Source: Tenrec ecaudatus | Taxonomy: Eukaryota; Chordata; Mammalia; Afrosoricida; Tenrecidae | Length of the DNA: 64,000 bases | Direction of reading: 5' to 3' | Assembly (NCBI RefSeq): GCF_050624435.1 | Contig: NC_134535.1 | Span: 125,537,731 to 125,601,730 of the forward strand | Shown here: positions 43,883 to 55,669 of the stretch, one piece after another | How the letters are laid out: every line of letters begins with the position of its first letter | Position numbering within the stretch: position 1 is the first letter of the stretch | The notes under the pieces: model-generated | Database searches by the model: none | Told to the model about the DNA's origin: nothing | The model's input: only the letters and a program-made list of their open reading frames with translations | Program-made: the position numbers and the translations under genes

Positions 43883-44059
43883 CAAAATAGAAAACTCAGT
43901 TGAAAAGTACATATCTAAATTTCTGAGAAGTTGCCAACTTTTTCTAAGAAACATAAACTTATATGCAAAATATCAATGGAAAAAGCTTAGAATTTCCACA
44001 CATTATTGCCAACATTTGTTATTGTCTCTGCTCTCTATTAGGAGTTATGAAGTAATAGC

Positions 44060-44260
44060 TTATACTGGTGTTTATTCACATATCATGCAATCTAATAATT
44101 CAATCATAGTAAGGAGATTTGTGCAATCACCACCACAATCAATTTCAGAATATTTTCTTCCCTTACTCATTGTTCTTCACTCCCTATTTCCTTCCATCCT
44201 CCTCCACTTTGCCCCCAGCAATTAGTGTCTGTATGGATCTACCTTTATTGAGTTTCTTAT
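44060..44260 (-). mobile_element. Old L1-like fragment
   Basis: It resembles the block at 42,560-42,735 ('attcacatatcatgcaat', 'gtgcaatcaccaccacaatc', 'gtatggatctacctttattg'). Confidence 0.4.
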
Positions 44261-44589
44261 AAAGAAAAAATACAAAACATAACACAATCATACAAAATCC
44301 TACAGAGAAAAGAAACAATAACAATGACTTCAAAAGCATACACAGAAAAACCTCAATCAAAGAGAAAGCAAAAAAATATTAAAAACTGAAATAACGTTAA
44401 AGTAGGTCAAAAGGGAGATCAAACGATAAGATTTTAGGCTTTAACCTGACTATATTGCCTTTACATTGCTCTCTGTTTGATAGCAGGCTATACACATCCC
44501 TCGATTATAGTCAGAGGGCCTTCACTGGAGACTCAGTCCGCGTGAGGATCCTGCAAATGTCCTTGGAACTTCCACAGTCTTCTGCAAAC

Positions 44590-44860
44590 TGGTGTTCAGA
44601 ATTTAAGTTCTAATACCACTTCCTCCTTCAGATTTGGGTTTGATTATTTACAATCTTTGGATGACATAGGCTGGTTTGCTTCTTCATGTGGACGTAGCTG
44701 ATCTTCACTTAGAGGGCTGCTTCTTGGAAGACAAGCCTGTAAGACTCCAGGCACTGTTCTTGCTGTAGCCTAGCACCGCACCATCTGGTTTCCTCACCAC
44801 ACTCTGCTGTACATCCACACCTTCATTGACCTCTGCATGAAGGCGGCCATGAACCTGGGC
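44590..44860 (-). mobile_element. Diverged family E relative
   Basis: Antisense text ('ggctggtttgcttcttcatg', 'ctgcttcttggaagacaagc', 'cctcaccacactctgctgta') matches the family E plan at lower identity, so it is probably an older subfamily. A matching sense tail lies at 45,040-45,170. Confidence 0.5.
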
Positions 44861-45039
44861 CATGTCATAAGAATTCATTGTTTTTATATCTGCCCCAGTT
44901 CCATTACTATATCTAAGGTTTGCATATGTCTCTGTTTATTTAAGAGACATCATTATCATTTCATAATAGAGATCAATATTAATTATTCACAAAGGCAGAA
45001 CCAGGCCAACAGGATTAATGCATGTCATAAGAAAGCAAG

Positions 45040-45170
45040 CCCAAAGAGAAAGAAAATGTCTAGAAATTATGATGGCAACATATGTACAAATATTCTTTAT
45101 ATGATTGATGTATGGGATTTTATAAATGCTGAAGGAGCCTCCAATAAAATGTTTGAAAATAAACAATTAA
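45040..45170 (+). mobile_element. Diverged family E 3' tail
   Basis: 'gatggcaacatatgtacaaa' through 'gagcctccaataaaatg' with AATAAA and an A-rich end. Confidence 0.55.
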
Positions 45171-45275
45171 AAGTAAGATCAACTCCCCAAAGAATGAAAG
45201 TACACATTACAATAGTAATATATGTAAAAGTGATAGACAGTAAATATATGGTAGCTCCAGACCACTATTCATTGT

Positions 45276-45715
45276 TGGTGTTAGTTGCCATCAAGTTGGT
45301 TCCAACCCATTACAACCTTAAGCACAAAACATTGATTGGTCCTGCTATGTCCTCACGATTTTTCTTATGCTTGAGCCAATTGTTGCACCCACTGTCTCAT
45401 CTTTTTGAGGATCTTCCTCTTATGTGCTTCCCTCCTACTTACCAAACATGATGTCATCATCCAAGGACTAGTCTCTCCTAACAAAATGTCTGGTGTATAT
45501 AAGACAAAGGTTTGCCATCCTTGCCTCTGAGGGGCACTCTGGCTGTACTTATTCCATGACAGATACATGGGTCCTTTTAGAAGTCCATGTTACTTTCAAT
45601 GTTCCTCACCCGTACTACATATTCAAATGCATTGATTCTTTCCCTCTCTTAGTCAATGTCCACCTTTTACATGCACAAGAAGTCAAACTCTATCACTTCT
45701 ACTGAGTCAATACTG
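45276..45715 (-). mobile_element. RTE-class LINE 3' fragment
   Basis: Antisense RTE 3' terminus ('agttgccatcaagttggttc', 'ccaaacatgatgtcatcat', 'gccatccttgcctctgaggg'), truncated at about 45,715. Confidence 0.8.
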
Positions 45716-45880
45716 CTTCGTAGTGAACCCCCTGTGGGTTTCAGAGACTACAACTGTTTATAAGGAGAGTAGAAAGCCCAGTCTTCCTCCCATGGGGCTG
45801 CTAGTGGTTCCAACTGCCAACCATGTAAGTCAGAGCTCAAGGTTTACAAACTACACCACATATGAGCCTCCGGAAAATAC
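45716..45880 (-). mobile_element. AfroSINE, partial
   Basis: Antisense middle and head ('gtgggtttcagagactacaa', 'catggggctgctagtggttc'). It ends just 120 bases before the linker exon. Confidence 0.6.
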
Positions 45881-46002
45881 CATGGCCTGGTTCCAGCATA
45901 ACACCCTTGCTGTTTAATGCTCTGAAAAAGTCTTGTGCAGAAAATTACCATTTAATTTGCTATTCTTCAGTGTTACTGACTTGGATCATTTTGTGTCTGT
46001 AG

Positions 46003-46095
46003 GAAACCAGACTGAGATGCTGCCAAGGTGCAATGACTTCATGTCTAATCCAGTGGATTCCTCAACCTTAAGGAATAGTACTGTCAATTGCTCAG
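46003..46095 (+). CDS. Linker exon of a WC1-type SRCR receptor
   Basis: The acceptor ttttgtgtctgtag opens a 93-nt block that closes at ctcag|gtgagc. It is phase 1 at both ends and so encodes 31 residues without shifting frame. The peptide has two cysteines (RCND and NCS), three N-glycosylation sequons (NQT, NST, NCS) and a Ser/Thr-rich centre. The start (NQTEMLPRCND) closely resembles the interdomain segment that precedes the fourth SRCR domain of cattle WC1, as I remember it. It lies 77 bases before the SRCR exon, the same order as in WC1. It probably acts as a flexible extracellular spacer. No SRCR exon was found upstream to supply the preceding domain. Confidence 0.75.
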
Positions 46096-46172
46096 GTGAG
46101 CATTCCCAAACGAAGGAGAGCCCTTCTCATGTCTGTGTAAATGTCTCCACTGACTTGACTCTCTCTCCTCAG

Positions 46173-46487
46173 AGAGTAGACAACTCCGCATGGTCAACGG
46201 GAGCAGTCGCTGTGCAGGGAGAGTGGAGATCTATTACCAGGGATACTGGGGCACCATCTGTGATGAGAGCTGGGACATGCAGGATGCCCAGGTGGTGTGT
46301 AGACAGCTCAGCTGTGGAGAAGCCCTCGCAGTCATGCCTCAGGCTCACTTTGGTGAGGGATCAGGCCCTATCTGGCTGGACAACCTGGGATGCACAGGAA
46401 TGGAGTCTCATGTGTGGTCATGCCCATCCCGTGGCTGGGGGCAGAATGACTGCGATCATGATGAAGACGCAGGAGTCTTCTGCTCAG
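46173..46487 (+). CDS. SRCR-domain exon (group B) of a WC1/CD163-family receptor
   Basis: A 315-nt exon (105 codons) runs from acceptor ctctctcctcag to donor ctcag|gtatgg, phase 1-1, the standard one-exon-per-domain layout of group B SRCR genes. It encodes a complete domain opening with [18 protein letters not shown]. The hallmark blocks follow in order: [41 protein letters not shown] and DAGVFCS. All eight group B cysteines are present and there is no stop. It is closest to WC1 domain 4. The usual LGCG is LSCG here, with the cysteine kept, and there is one sequon (NGS). WC1 is a gamma-delta T-cell co-receptor and pattern-recognition protein, while CD163 binds haemoglobin-haptoglobin. The ligand here is unknown. 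The next SRCR exon, expected within a few kb, was not found before 64,000. Confidence 0.93.
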
Positions 46488-47574
46488 GTATGGTTATTGT
46501 CTTGTCCATTGACTGGGAGGATGGAAAGTTCCAGAGCAACACGTAACTTGACTGTTTGGGTGATTGAGTAACCACAGTGTCTGAAACACTCACTCTTGGT
46601 CTAATGGCTCAGAGCATCCATGAAGAACCAACTTCCCACGTGTGGTGAGCTGCTGGTGTTTCCTTCTTCAGTGGTCTTGACTAACAAAATGGTACACTCT
46701 AGTATTTTCCTAATAAAAATAATTTCCTAAATTTGTTTTTAAAATTTCCTTTCTATTCAAATGGATATTTGCAAACCACCACACTCACTCCCTGAGTGAC
46801 AAAAGCCTACAGGAGGGAAGGAGAAGAGTGGATCTGTGCTTTCACCTCACTTTGAGGCCCAGTTGAGTTGAGGGTTTCTGTCCACCTAGAGAGAGGACAC
46901 TGATTTGCACAGAGTTGGTAGGAAGAGAGTATTCCACTTAATGAATCAGACCAAAGTATTCAAAAGGTCTTGACTGTAAGGACCAGAAAACTATTTGAAA
47001 TCCTTTGAGACATAGAATTCTCCTTCCACTATTTCCAGAAAAGATTCTCTCACTTTTAAAATATTTTTAGAAAGAACAGCCAGTGATCTCAAATATGGAG
47101 GGACATTCATACAAGAACTTACAGGTCAGTAAAAGATATAATAAATACGAACTGGTATGTGTTATGATAAGATAGTAAAAAGTCAATACATAAGGCTTCC
47201 AGGGATATAAGAGAGGAGAATATCATGGGTGTTTTGCTTTGTGTTTTTTACTAAAAAGCAAGTACAGGCACTAGCAAAACTTTTGAAGAAGTTGAAAATC
47301 ACTTATAGAATCTGTGGATGTAAGCAGGGGCAGCTGACAAATGGTACCTACGGATTCTCTGTGGACACTGATGGCCAGGGGTGTAGTAGAGGATATCAGG
47401 GGTGAATTTACTTGAATTCTCTAGGGATCATTGCATGGGATTAAAAAGAGACAGACTGGGGTGTTGAGACTGGGGTGTTGAGGAGATAAGAATATTGGCA
47501 GAAAATATCCTATTGATGAAATTTGATTGGATAAGTTGCCTAAGAACAACCCCACTTGAAGAAAGCTAATAGAA
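46488..47574 (+). other. Intron after the SRCR exon
   Basis: About 1.1 kb free of recognised repeats and of any further SRCR exon. With the 45,886-46,487 segment it forms a low-repeat island. Confidence 0.5.
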
Positions 47575-48620
47575 CTTGGTTATCAAAAGATATAGTGTCT
47601 GTGGTCTTAGAGACTTGAATGCTAACAGGCGGCCATCAAGCTCAGAAGAACAAAGCCCACATGAAAGAAGCACACCAGCCTTTGTGATCACAATGTGCCA
47701 AGGGATCAGTTACCAGGCATCAAAGAACAAAAAATCATATCATTGTGTGCTCACCTCCCGGATACGATCACTGAAGACAAATGGGTGCATAAGCAAATGT
47801 GGTGAAGAAAGTTCATAGTGCCCCGCTATCAAAAGATATAGCATCTGGGGTCAAAAAGGCTTGAAGGTAAACAAGTGGCCATCAAGCTCAGAAGCAACAA
47901 AGCCCACATGGAAGAAATACACCAGCCTGTGTTATCATGAGGTGTGGAAGGGATGAGGTATCAGACATCAAAGAACAAAAAAAGTTATGTAATTGTGAAT
48001 GAGGGGAGTGCGGAGTGGGGAAGCAAAGCCCATTTGTAGGCAACTGGTCATCCCCTTATGGAAGGGTCTCTCAGAGGAGAGGAGCCAGTCAGGGTATAGT
48101 GTAGCAATGATGAAACATACAATGTTCCTCTAGTGCCTAAATGCTTCCTCCTCCCCAACTATCATGATTCCAGTTCTACCTTACAAATATGACTAGACCA
48201 GAAGTTGTACACTGGTACAGATAGAAACTGTAAGCACAGTAAAACCAGGGCAGATGATCCCTTCAGGACCAGTGGTGTCAGTCGCAATACAAGGAGAGTG
48301 GCGTGAGGGTGAGGGTAAAAGGGGAAACTGACTACAGGGATCTACCTGTAACCTCCTCTCTGGGGAAGGACAACAGAAAAATGGGTGAAAGGAGACATCA
48401 CGTAGTATAAGATATGATAAAACAATAATAATTTATGAATTATGAAGGGCTCATGAGGGTGGTGCAGAAATGAACTAATGCCAGCAGATTAGGTGGAGAG
48501 CAAATGTTTTGAGAATGATGAGGATAACAAATGTAAAAATGTGCTTTATACAATTGATATATGTACAGAACGTGATGAGATTTGTATGACACCCCAATAA
48601 AATGATTTAAAAAAATAAAT
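47575..48620 (+). mobile_element. Family E, partly duplicated copy
   Basis: The 'tatcaaaagatatag' block occurs twice (about 47,580 and 47,825). A first fragment (47,575-47,740) is followed by a longer copy that runs to 'acaccccaataaaatgattt' plus an A-rich tail. Two insertions or a template switch are possible. Confidence 0.75.
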
Positions 48621-49639
48621 CAAATAAAACCTTCATAGGGAAAGAAAAAAAAAAGTAACAAACCACCACCAAACAAAAGTCATAGCAAACCCTGCCAACA
48701 CTCCTTTTGGTGCCCAAAATGCTAGACTTGCTTGGGTACATTTGAACTGCTGACTCCGAATGGCACAGTCAGCTCTGGATTTGAAGATACGGAGCACATG
48801 CCAACCACCACTCTTCACTGCTCACTCATGAGGAATCAGGATACTCTGTAGTGTCTAAATTAATGCCTTGTGAGCATGAAGGAAACTGATTAGAAAGGAG
48901 CAGTGGAGTGCGTGAGAATCTCCTTGTTTCACACTGAAATCACAGATTCTGATGCACACTCTCCAGTCACTCAACACACAAGAAATGAGCTCATGTTGTC
49001 TCTCCGACGCATTTTCTGAATCGGCACCCCCAGCAACCCCAGGAACAAGCCTAACCACCGAGACACCAAAAATACAATTTTGTGTTGGGCTTTGTAATCA
49101 CTTCAATTCCAACTCACAGAAACCCTAAGGATGTCACTATTACAGGAGCAGAGAGACTCATGGGTCATCCACAGTATCAGTATAGACACATCTATCCTCC
49201 TATGTTTGTGCAAAATGCATGTATCACTTCCCATCATTTATTTTCAGCTTTCCATTATTTCAGACACTGAAAGGGAATATCACACCAGCAACATTCACAT
49301 GACTTCTGTTGCTCCATCTGGACGCATGGTCACTCTGGCTTCCTAATCCATTGCACTCGGTGCAGCTGAACAGACAATACCTACCATTGCATTTAGATGA
49401 ATCACTGGATTCTTCCTCCCCTTTTTTAGAGATGGAGTTGGGCCAAATCTCCAAGATGACTTATAGTTTCTATAACTGTATTAGGTACTCATATAACACA
49501 CTCACATAAAGAACACTTCCAAACATATAATGTCCAACCTAAGGTGCTTTGTGGAGAGAAAACAAAGACAGAATTTGTGATCGACAAGAACAGATAGGCA
49601 CACATTGTTTTCACAAACGTAAGCTCGTCTCCAATCCCC
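48621..49639. other. Unassigned sequence, with one weak SINE trace
   Basis: A diverged antisense SINE tail may lie at 49,085-49,170 ('tccaactcacagaaacccta'). Otherwise nothing is recognised. Confidence 0.35.
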
Positions 49640-50345
49640 CCTTTGGGATAAAGATAGGAACGTAGACATGTAAATATATTCTATATAAGGATAGGAGTAT
49701 TGATCTAAGTATATATATTTATATGTTAATTTATTAATGTAGCAAATGGACTTTGGGCCTCTGCTTAAGTCTTCCCTCAACACAAGAACACTTCATTCTA
49801 ATAACTTGGCACTCCATGATACTCACCTTCCTGAAACAATTGCTGAAAACCAAATGGGTGCATAAGCACATATGGTGAAGAAGTTGCTTGTGCTCAGCTA
49901 TGAAGAGATATAGCATCTGGGGTCTTAAAGGCTTGAAGTTAAACAAGCGACCATTTGGCAGCGAAGCAAAAGAGCTTACATGGAAGAATAAACCAGTCTG
50001 TTTGACTATGAGGTGCTGATGGAATCAGTTATCAGAAGATCAAAAACAAGTATACCAATGTGAAGGAGAGGAGATGGAGTGGAGATGCAAAGGCCATCTG
50101 TACACAATTGGACATCCCCTCACAGAAGGGTCACACAGAAGAGATAATACAGCCAGGGTGCAGTTGAGCACCAATGAAACACACAACATTCCTCTGTTTC
50201 TTTAATGCTCCCTCTCTGACCCTCCCAGCCCCACTATCGTGACCCCAGTTTTAACTCACAAATCCTGCTAGACCAGAGTATGTACATCAGTACAAATAAG
50301 AGTTTTGACATACAGAAGCCAGGACAAATAAACCCCTCAAGAGCT
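49640..50345 (+). mobile_element. Family E relative, 3'-truncated
   Basis: Sense copy from 'agataggaacgtagacatgt' through 'ggtcttaaaggcttgaagtt' to 'ataaacccctcaagagctg'. It lacks the usual poly-A end. Confidence 0.7.
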
Positions 50346-51229
50346 GTAAAGGAAAATTAATACTATGAGGAGAGGGGAATATTCAGTCCAGACCAAGTCA
50401 TTGCATTTCAGCAGTTTACACCAGTTCATGGTGTCAATCATCTTTCCCTCTACATTTGTTTGAATTCTGGACATATCAGTCTTAGGCATACATCTTTGAG
50501 CTTGGAAGTTTTCGCATAACTCTTTGCTCCTCAGAGTAGCTGGCCCTTTCTCACTCTCTCTCAGCCCTAGACTCCTGGGTTGTGTCATGAGTATAAGTTC
50601 AGGAGTCCACACAAACCCATGACTTCAGCCAGTCAACTCTAGCCTCTGTGGACCACATCAATGTGTGCCAAGGAAAATGTCCTAACTCTGTCTGTCTATT
50701 GATAGCTGCATCTCTCCCATTTGCACTCAACAAGTGTACCTGAATGGTTGCCACAATGACAATAATAGGGTGTCTGCTCACTGGTTCCCTTTAAGCTTCA
50801 GGCCTAGAAGAAGGCCTTTTCTGATAGACAAAATCGTTTCCTGCCCTTATGCACCCAAAGACAAACTGCTTGCTCAAAATTCAAAACCAAATGCTCTTTT
50901 CTCTTTGCCCAAAGCTATTTTATTTTACATAAAGATAGGTTTCAGAACTTCTGTCTTGTGCAGATATGAAAATGACCTTACTAACATCATGGACTAATGA
51001 AAGAAATTCTATTACTTCAAAGAAATCACTCCCTTTTCTCCATATGGAAAGGTAGGAGCATGTTAGATCAGGATGAAAACATTTATAATAGAACATTCTA
51101 GAATGAGACTTTTATGATCAACTGTGATATATTTTAAGCAAATATTAAAAGTTTTTTAATATGCTCATAGAAGCTGCATATTATGAAAAAATGTGAATGC
51201 ATTTCGAATTTTTGCACCAAAATAAACGT
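50346..51229. other. Unassigned sequence
   Basis: No exon or repeat was recognised. In particular, no SRCR, transmembrane or cytoplasmic-tail exon was seen. Confidence 0.4.
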
Positions 51230-52490
51230 GTACTAACTAGTTTGTGTCATGAAGAAGAATAAGAAGGAGCATGGAAAGGAGCCCCATATGAGAGCAACAT
51301 GAATTCTGCTAAAGGTCAGTGAGGAACAGATGTCTAATTTGTGGTGAAGCTTGAGTAAATGAATCATGAAGTCATTCGTTAAAGATAGATTATGGGTACA
51401 ACGCTCCAAAGAATTCAGCAGTCTACAAATGGATGATTTCCTTAAAGAGAAAACTCGACAATGTTGAAGTTGAGCCCACAATGACAGCTCATCCACATCA
51501 ATTTGCTAGGAAACAATCTTGTTGTTGCCCTAATTGAACAGGATAAGTGATTAATGGCAGAAGCAATAGCCCTACACCCGGCATCTAATATGGTTTAACC
51601 TACACATTCCTGACTGAAAAATTAAAGATGAGCAAAGTTTATACTGCACGGGAATGCGGCAGACAAGAACAAGGTTTCAATGGAATTTTAAACAAGTGGG
51701 ATCAATATCCTGAAGAATTTTTTCAAACAATTGTAACAGGAGATGAAGTCTGGCTAAACCAGTAGAATCCTGAGGGCAAAGCACTACCAAAGGAGTGGCT
51801 ACCAAGAATCAGAATCCACCAGCCAAAGCAAAAGTGGATCTGTCAAGACCCAAGGTCAATGCAATGATCCCTGAGAGACTCAGGGCATGTTCCTTGGCGT
51901 TTGGAGGGGCCAAAAGTATTCGTGAATTATGAGAATGTTTTCCAAGATTTATCAGAAAAATGTCCAAGAAAACTACACCAGAGTCTCTTCCTATCACAAA
52001 TGGGCATTTCTCTTATTAAAAAAGATTTTGATGAGAAATCAGTAAGTATCCACTAGAGTAGTTGTTCTCAAACTTCCTAAAACATTTTAATAGAGTTCCT
52101 CATGTTATCGTGATTCAACCATAAAATTATTTTTGTTGCTACTAAGTAACTTTAATTTTGCTACTGTTATGAATCAGGTGACATGCCCTACAGATTGAGA
52201 TCGCTGACCTAGAAAGTCCTGATGTGGCTCTTTCTGATTTCCTTTTATTTCTTAATCTTAAAAAATATTAAAAGGGTACCTATTTTGCTGTAGGCAATAA
52301 TGTAGAAAAATATTGCATTGACATGGTTAAATTCCCAGGATATCTCACTTATTCAGGGATAAATGAAATGTTTGGTATTATCATATACAAAATTGTCCTC
52401 ACATTTGTGGTGCTTATGTTGAAAGATAAGTTTATATTTTTTATTTTTCAATACCATTTTTCCTAAAATTTTTGAAGGCACACCAACCTG
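51230..52490 (+). mobile_element. Mariner transposon relic, copy 2, interrupted by SPIN
   Basis: Conceptual translation gives mariner transposase text near 51,720-51,780 (IVTGDEVWL, with the catalytic-aspartate DE.W block) and KQKWICQDPRS-like sequence near 51,828. Many stops and frameshifts occur. After the SPIN insertion the 3' part matches copy 1 ('ggttaaattcccaggatatc' and 'gtggctctttctgatttcc'). Confidence 0.78.
52059..52206 (-). mobile_element. SPIN-like hAT element, copy 5, inside mariner
   Basis: The left end TAGTTGTTCTCAAAC is slightly eroded. The interior has 'ttttgctactgttatgaatc' and the right end is 'gattgagatcgctg'. Flanks cactagag and acctagaa share 'ctaga', a decayed target duplication. 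Its position proves that it is younger than the mariner. Confidence 0.72.
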
Positions 52491-52496
52491 CATTTT

Positions 52497-52712
52497 TTTA
52501 CTTTCTCAAAACCAAACACACTGCCATTGAGTTGACTGTAACTCACAGTGCCCCATAGCACAGAAAAGAACTGTCCCTGGGGTTCTGAGCTTGTCAATCT
52601 TATGGGAGTAGAAAGCTCATCTCTCTCTTGGGAAGCAGCTGGTGGTTGCAAATTACTAACCTTGCTCTTAGTAGCCCAACTTGTAACCAACTCTGCCAGC
52701 AGGGCCCCCTTC
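52497..52712 (-). mobile_element. AfroSINE
   Basis: Antisense near-complete copy ('aaaaccaaacacactgccat' to 'ctctgccagcagggcccc'). Confidence 0.85.
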
Positions 52713-53338
52713 TCTGTCTTATAATCTTATAATACATAATTATAATCTAGTAATTCACTGTTTCTTTACTTTTGCTGAAGATATAAATATAGGGGGCAAA
52801 ACATGCACCAATTACACATTTTCTGCCTATAAAACTCAGTAATGTTGCTAAAGTTCACAACTGTGCCACCATTCTTTTTCCAAATTATTTCATCTCTAGT
52901 AGCACAAATTTACTACGTCTAATTTTCTCACTTAACCTTTCCAGTTGCTGCTGTCAATGTGACCACATATAGATAAACCTTTAAAAGAATGTGATGTTGA
53001 AAGCAAACTCTGTCTTCTAATTTAGTTAATCTATTGTTTGGTTTAAAGATGGCTTCAAGGGATAGTTTAAAATTTAAAGTATAAAGATTGACAGAGAACA
53101 AGAGTGTCACAGCTTCAGTTGATCATCCTGCCTCCAGAATGAATGGACTCCAGGAGACTCTGAAGTTCTATTCCATACATTTCCCATTTTGCTCAGGATT
53201 CTTCAAAGAAATCTTTTAACAACATGCATCATTCACTTCATCTGGTCTCATGGCAAATGAGGCAATTGTTCATGCCTGCAATTAAACACCCATTCCAGCT
53301 CCTTCTGGGATCTCTGACTCTTATCTTTCCTTTGCTAC
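52713..53338. other. Unassigned sequence
   Basis: Nothing recognised. Confidence 0.4.
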
Positions 53339-53367
53339 TCCAACCAAATAGAAACCTTTTTTTTTTT

Positions 53368-55250
53368 TTGCCTTGGATGATCATTTTCAAGCACTTAAGG
53401 TCCAACCCGCAAATGAAGGAAGAGGAAGAGCAAATGGAGCACATGCTGTACCATCAAGACCCAAGGTCAATATTCCCTCTCAGAGCAGCAAAAGCACAGA
53501 GAGGACCCTAGGGTTGGCCACACTATGAGGCATGATGTCCCTCATTGACCCATAGCCCTGCGGTGGACAACACTGGAGACACAGTGTGGGAATTGTGCCT
53601 GATCTGACCCAGCACACAGAGGAGAAACACTACGGGAGTACAAGAGAACTGCCAGGGGAACAGAGCAACAGATTTCCCAGGGAACACCATAAGTAGACTT
53701 TAGGCCAGGACATGGCACCCCATTAGACTCAACCAGAAAACAATGCTAAAGTCAGCAAACAGACTTTGAACTATTTACAGGCTTTTCTTTCCTTTTTTGT
53801 CATTGGTTTTGCTGTGTTGTTGTTTTGTTTTCTTTTTTGGGTGCTTTCTTTTGCTGTCTTGTGTTTTGGGCATATTATTACCTCTGCAGGTATAAGATAG
53901 GCAGGATAAACAAGCAGGGGGAGAAAAGAATGGGACCAATGGTTCCGGGGGGGACTTGAGAGAGCAAAGGCAAGGGAAGGGATGTAGGTGTTAACAAGCC
54001 CAGGGACAAGGGAACAACAAGTGATCCAAAATCGATAGTGAGGAGTGTGTAGCAAGCCTGGTAGGACTTGATCAAGAGCAATGTAACCCAGAGCAATTGC
54101 TGAAACATAAATTAAAGCTGAGCATGATAATGGGACAAGAGGAAAGTAAAAGGAAATAGAGGAAAGAACTAGGTGGCAAAGGGCATTTATAGAGGTCTAA
54201 ATACAGTCTGTGCATATGTAAATATATTCTTATATGAAGATGGGGAAATGGATCTATGCACATATATTTATAGGTTTAGTATTAATGTAGCAGATGGACA
54301 TTGGGCATCTACTCAAGTACTCCCTCAATGCAAGAACACTTGGTTATATTACACTAGCATTCCATGATTCTCATGATTGCTGAAGACAAAGCTGATGCAT
54401 AAGCAAATGTGGTGAAGAAAGCTGATGTGCCCGGCTATCAATAAGATATAGTGTCTGAGGTCTTAAAGGCTTGAAGATAAACTAGCAGCCATCTAGCTGG
54501 GAAGAACAGAGTCCAAATGGAAGAAACACACCAGCCTGTGAGATCATGAGGTGTCGATAGGATAAGGTATCAGGCACCAAAGAACAAACAATCATATCAT
54601 TGTAAATGACAGGGAGTGCAGAGTGGAGAGCCAAAGGCAATCTGTAGGCAACAGGATACCTCCTGACAGAACGGTTTTGGGGAGGAGATAAGACAATTGG
54701 GGTGCAGTGTAGCAAGGATGAAATATATAACTTTCCTCTAGTTCCTAAATGCTCCTCCTACCCCCACTTTCATGATCCCAATTCTACCTTACAAATCTGG
54801 CTAAACCAGAGGATGTACACAGGTGAAGATAAGAATTGGAAACACATGGAATCCAGGACCGATAAATCCCTCAGTATTAATACTGAGAGGAGAGATATCA
54901 GAAGGGGAAAGGGAAGGCAGGGTAGAAAGGGATAACTAATCACAATGATCTACATATAATTCCCTCCCTGGGGAATGCACAACAGAAAAAGTGGGTGAAG
55001 GGAGACATTGGTCAGTATAAGACATGAAAAAATAATTTATAAATTATCAAGGATTCGTGAAAGAGGGAAGATGGGGAGGGAAGGGAAAAATGAGGAGCTG
55101 ATACCAAGGGCTGAAGTAGAAATAAAATATTTTGAGAATGATGATGTCAACAAATGTACAAACGTGCTTGACACAATGGATGGATATCTGTATCGTGATA
55201 AAAGTTGTATGAATCCCCAATAAAATGATTTTAATTTTAAGATAAAGATC
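53368..55250 (+). mobile_element. Family E copy (duplication B)
   Basis: Counterpart of 31,390-33,290, ending 'gtatgaatccccaataaaat'. It keeps a 77-codon frame (54,702-54,935) homologous to the other copies. Confidence 0.8.
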
Positions 55251-55669
55251 TGACCCACTACACAACAAACTAGAAGGCAGAACAGAAGTACTAAAAAGAA
55301 GTTTAGGACAATTGATGGAATGCACCATTAAGCCATTATACTAGACCTGAATCAATAGAGACAAATACTATGATGAATACAAATGCTGGATTGTACATGA
55401 GCAGCATATGTAGCCGCACTTGTGTGTACGTGTGCGTGTGCATGTGTGTATGAAAATGTAGATAACACATTTGTGAATACCGGTGTCAGAAACAACTTCA
55501 TGATATCAATTGCATTAATAATTTTGCAGAGTTATTACCCTGAATGGTGGCTCACCTTCTCTTCCCCCTCATCCCTAAATTTAGTCTCTGAATATTCCTT
55601 TGCTGTCATGTCATATACATGAGATCATATAATATCCTTTGTAATTGATTGCTTTGTTTGTTTGCTTTA

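Noticed and set aside
43724..43954. Minus-strand frame with repeated YLSI units
   Set aside because: It is a translation of the GATA microsatellite.
46190..46546. Start of the SRCR protein at the internal ATG within the domain exon
   Set aside because: The domain begins upstream of that ATG and a good acceptor precedes it, so the exon is internal and not a single-exon gene.
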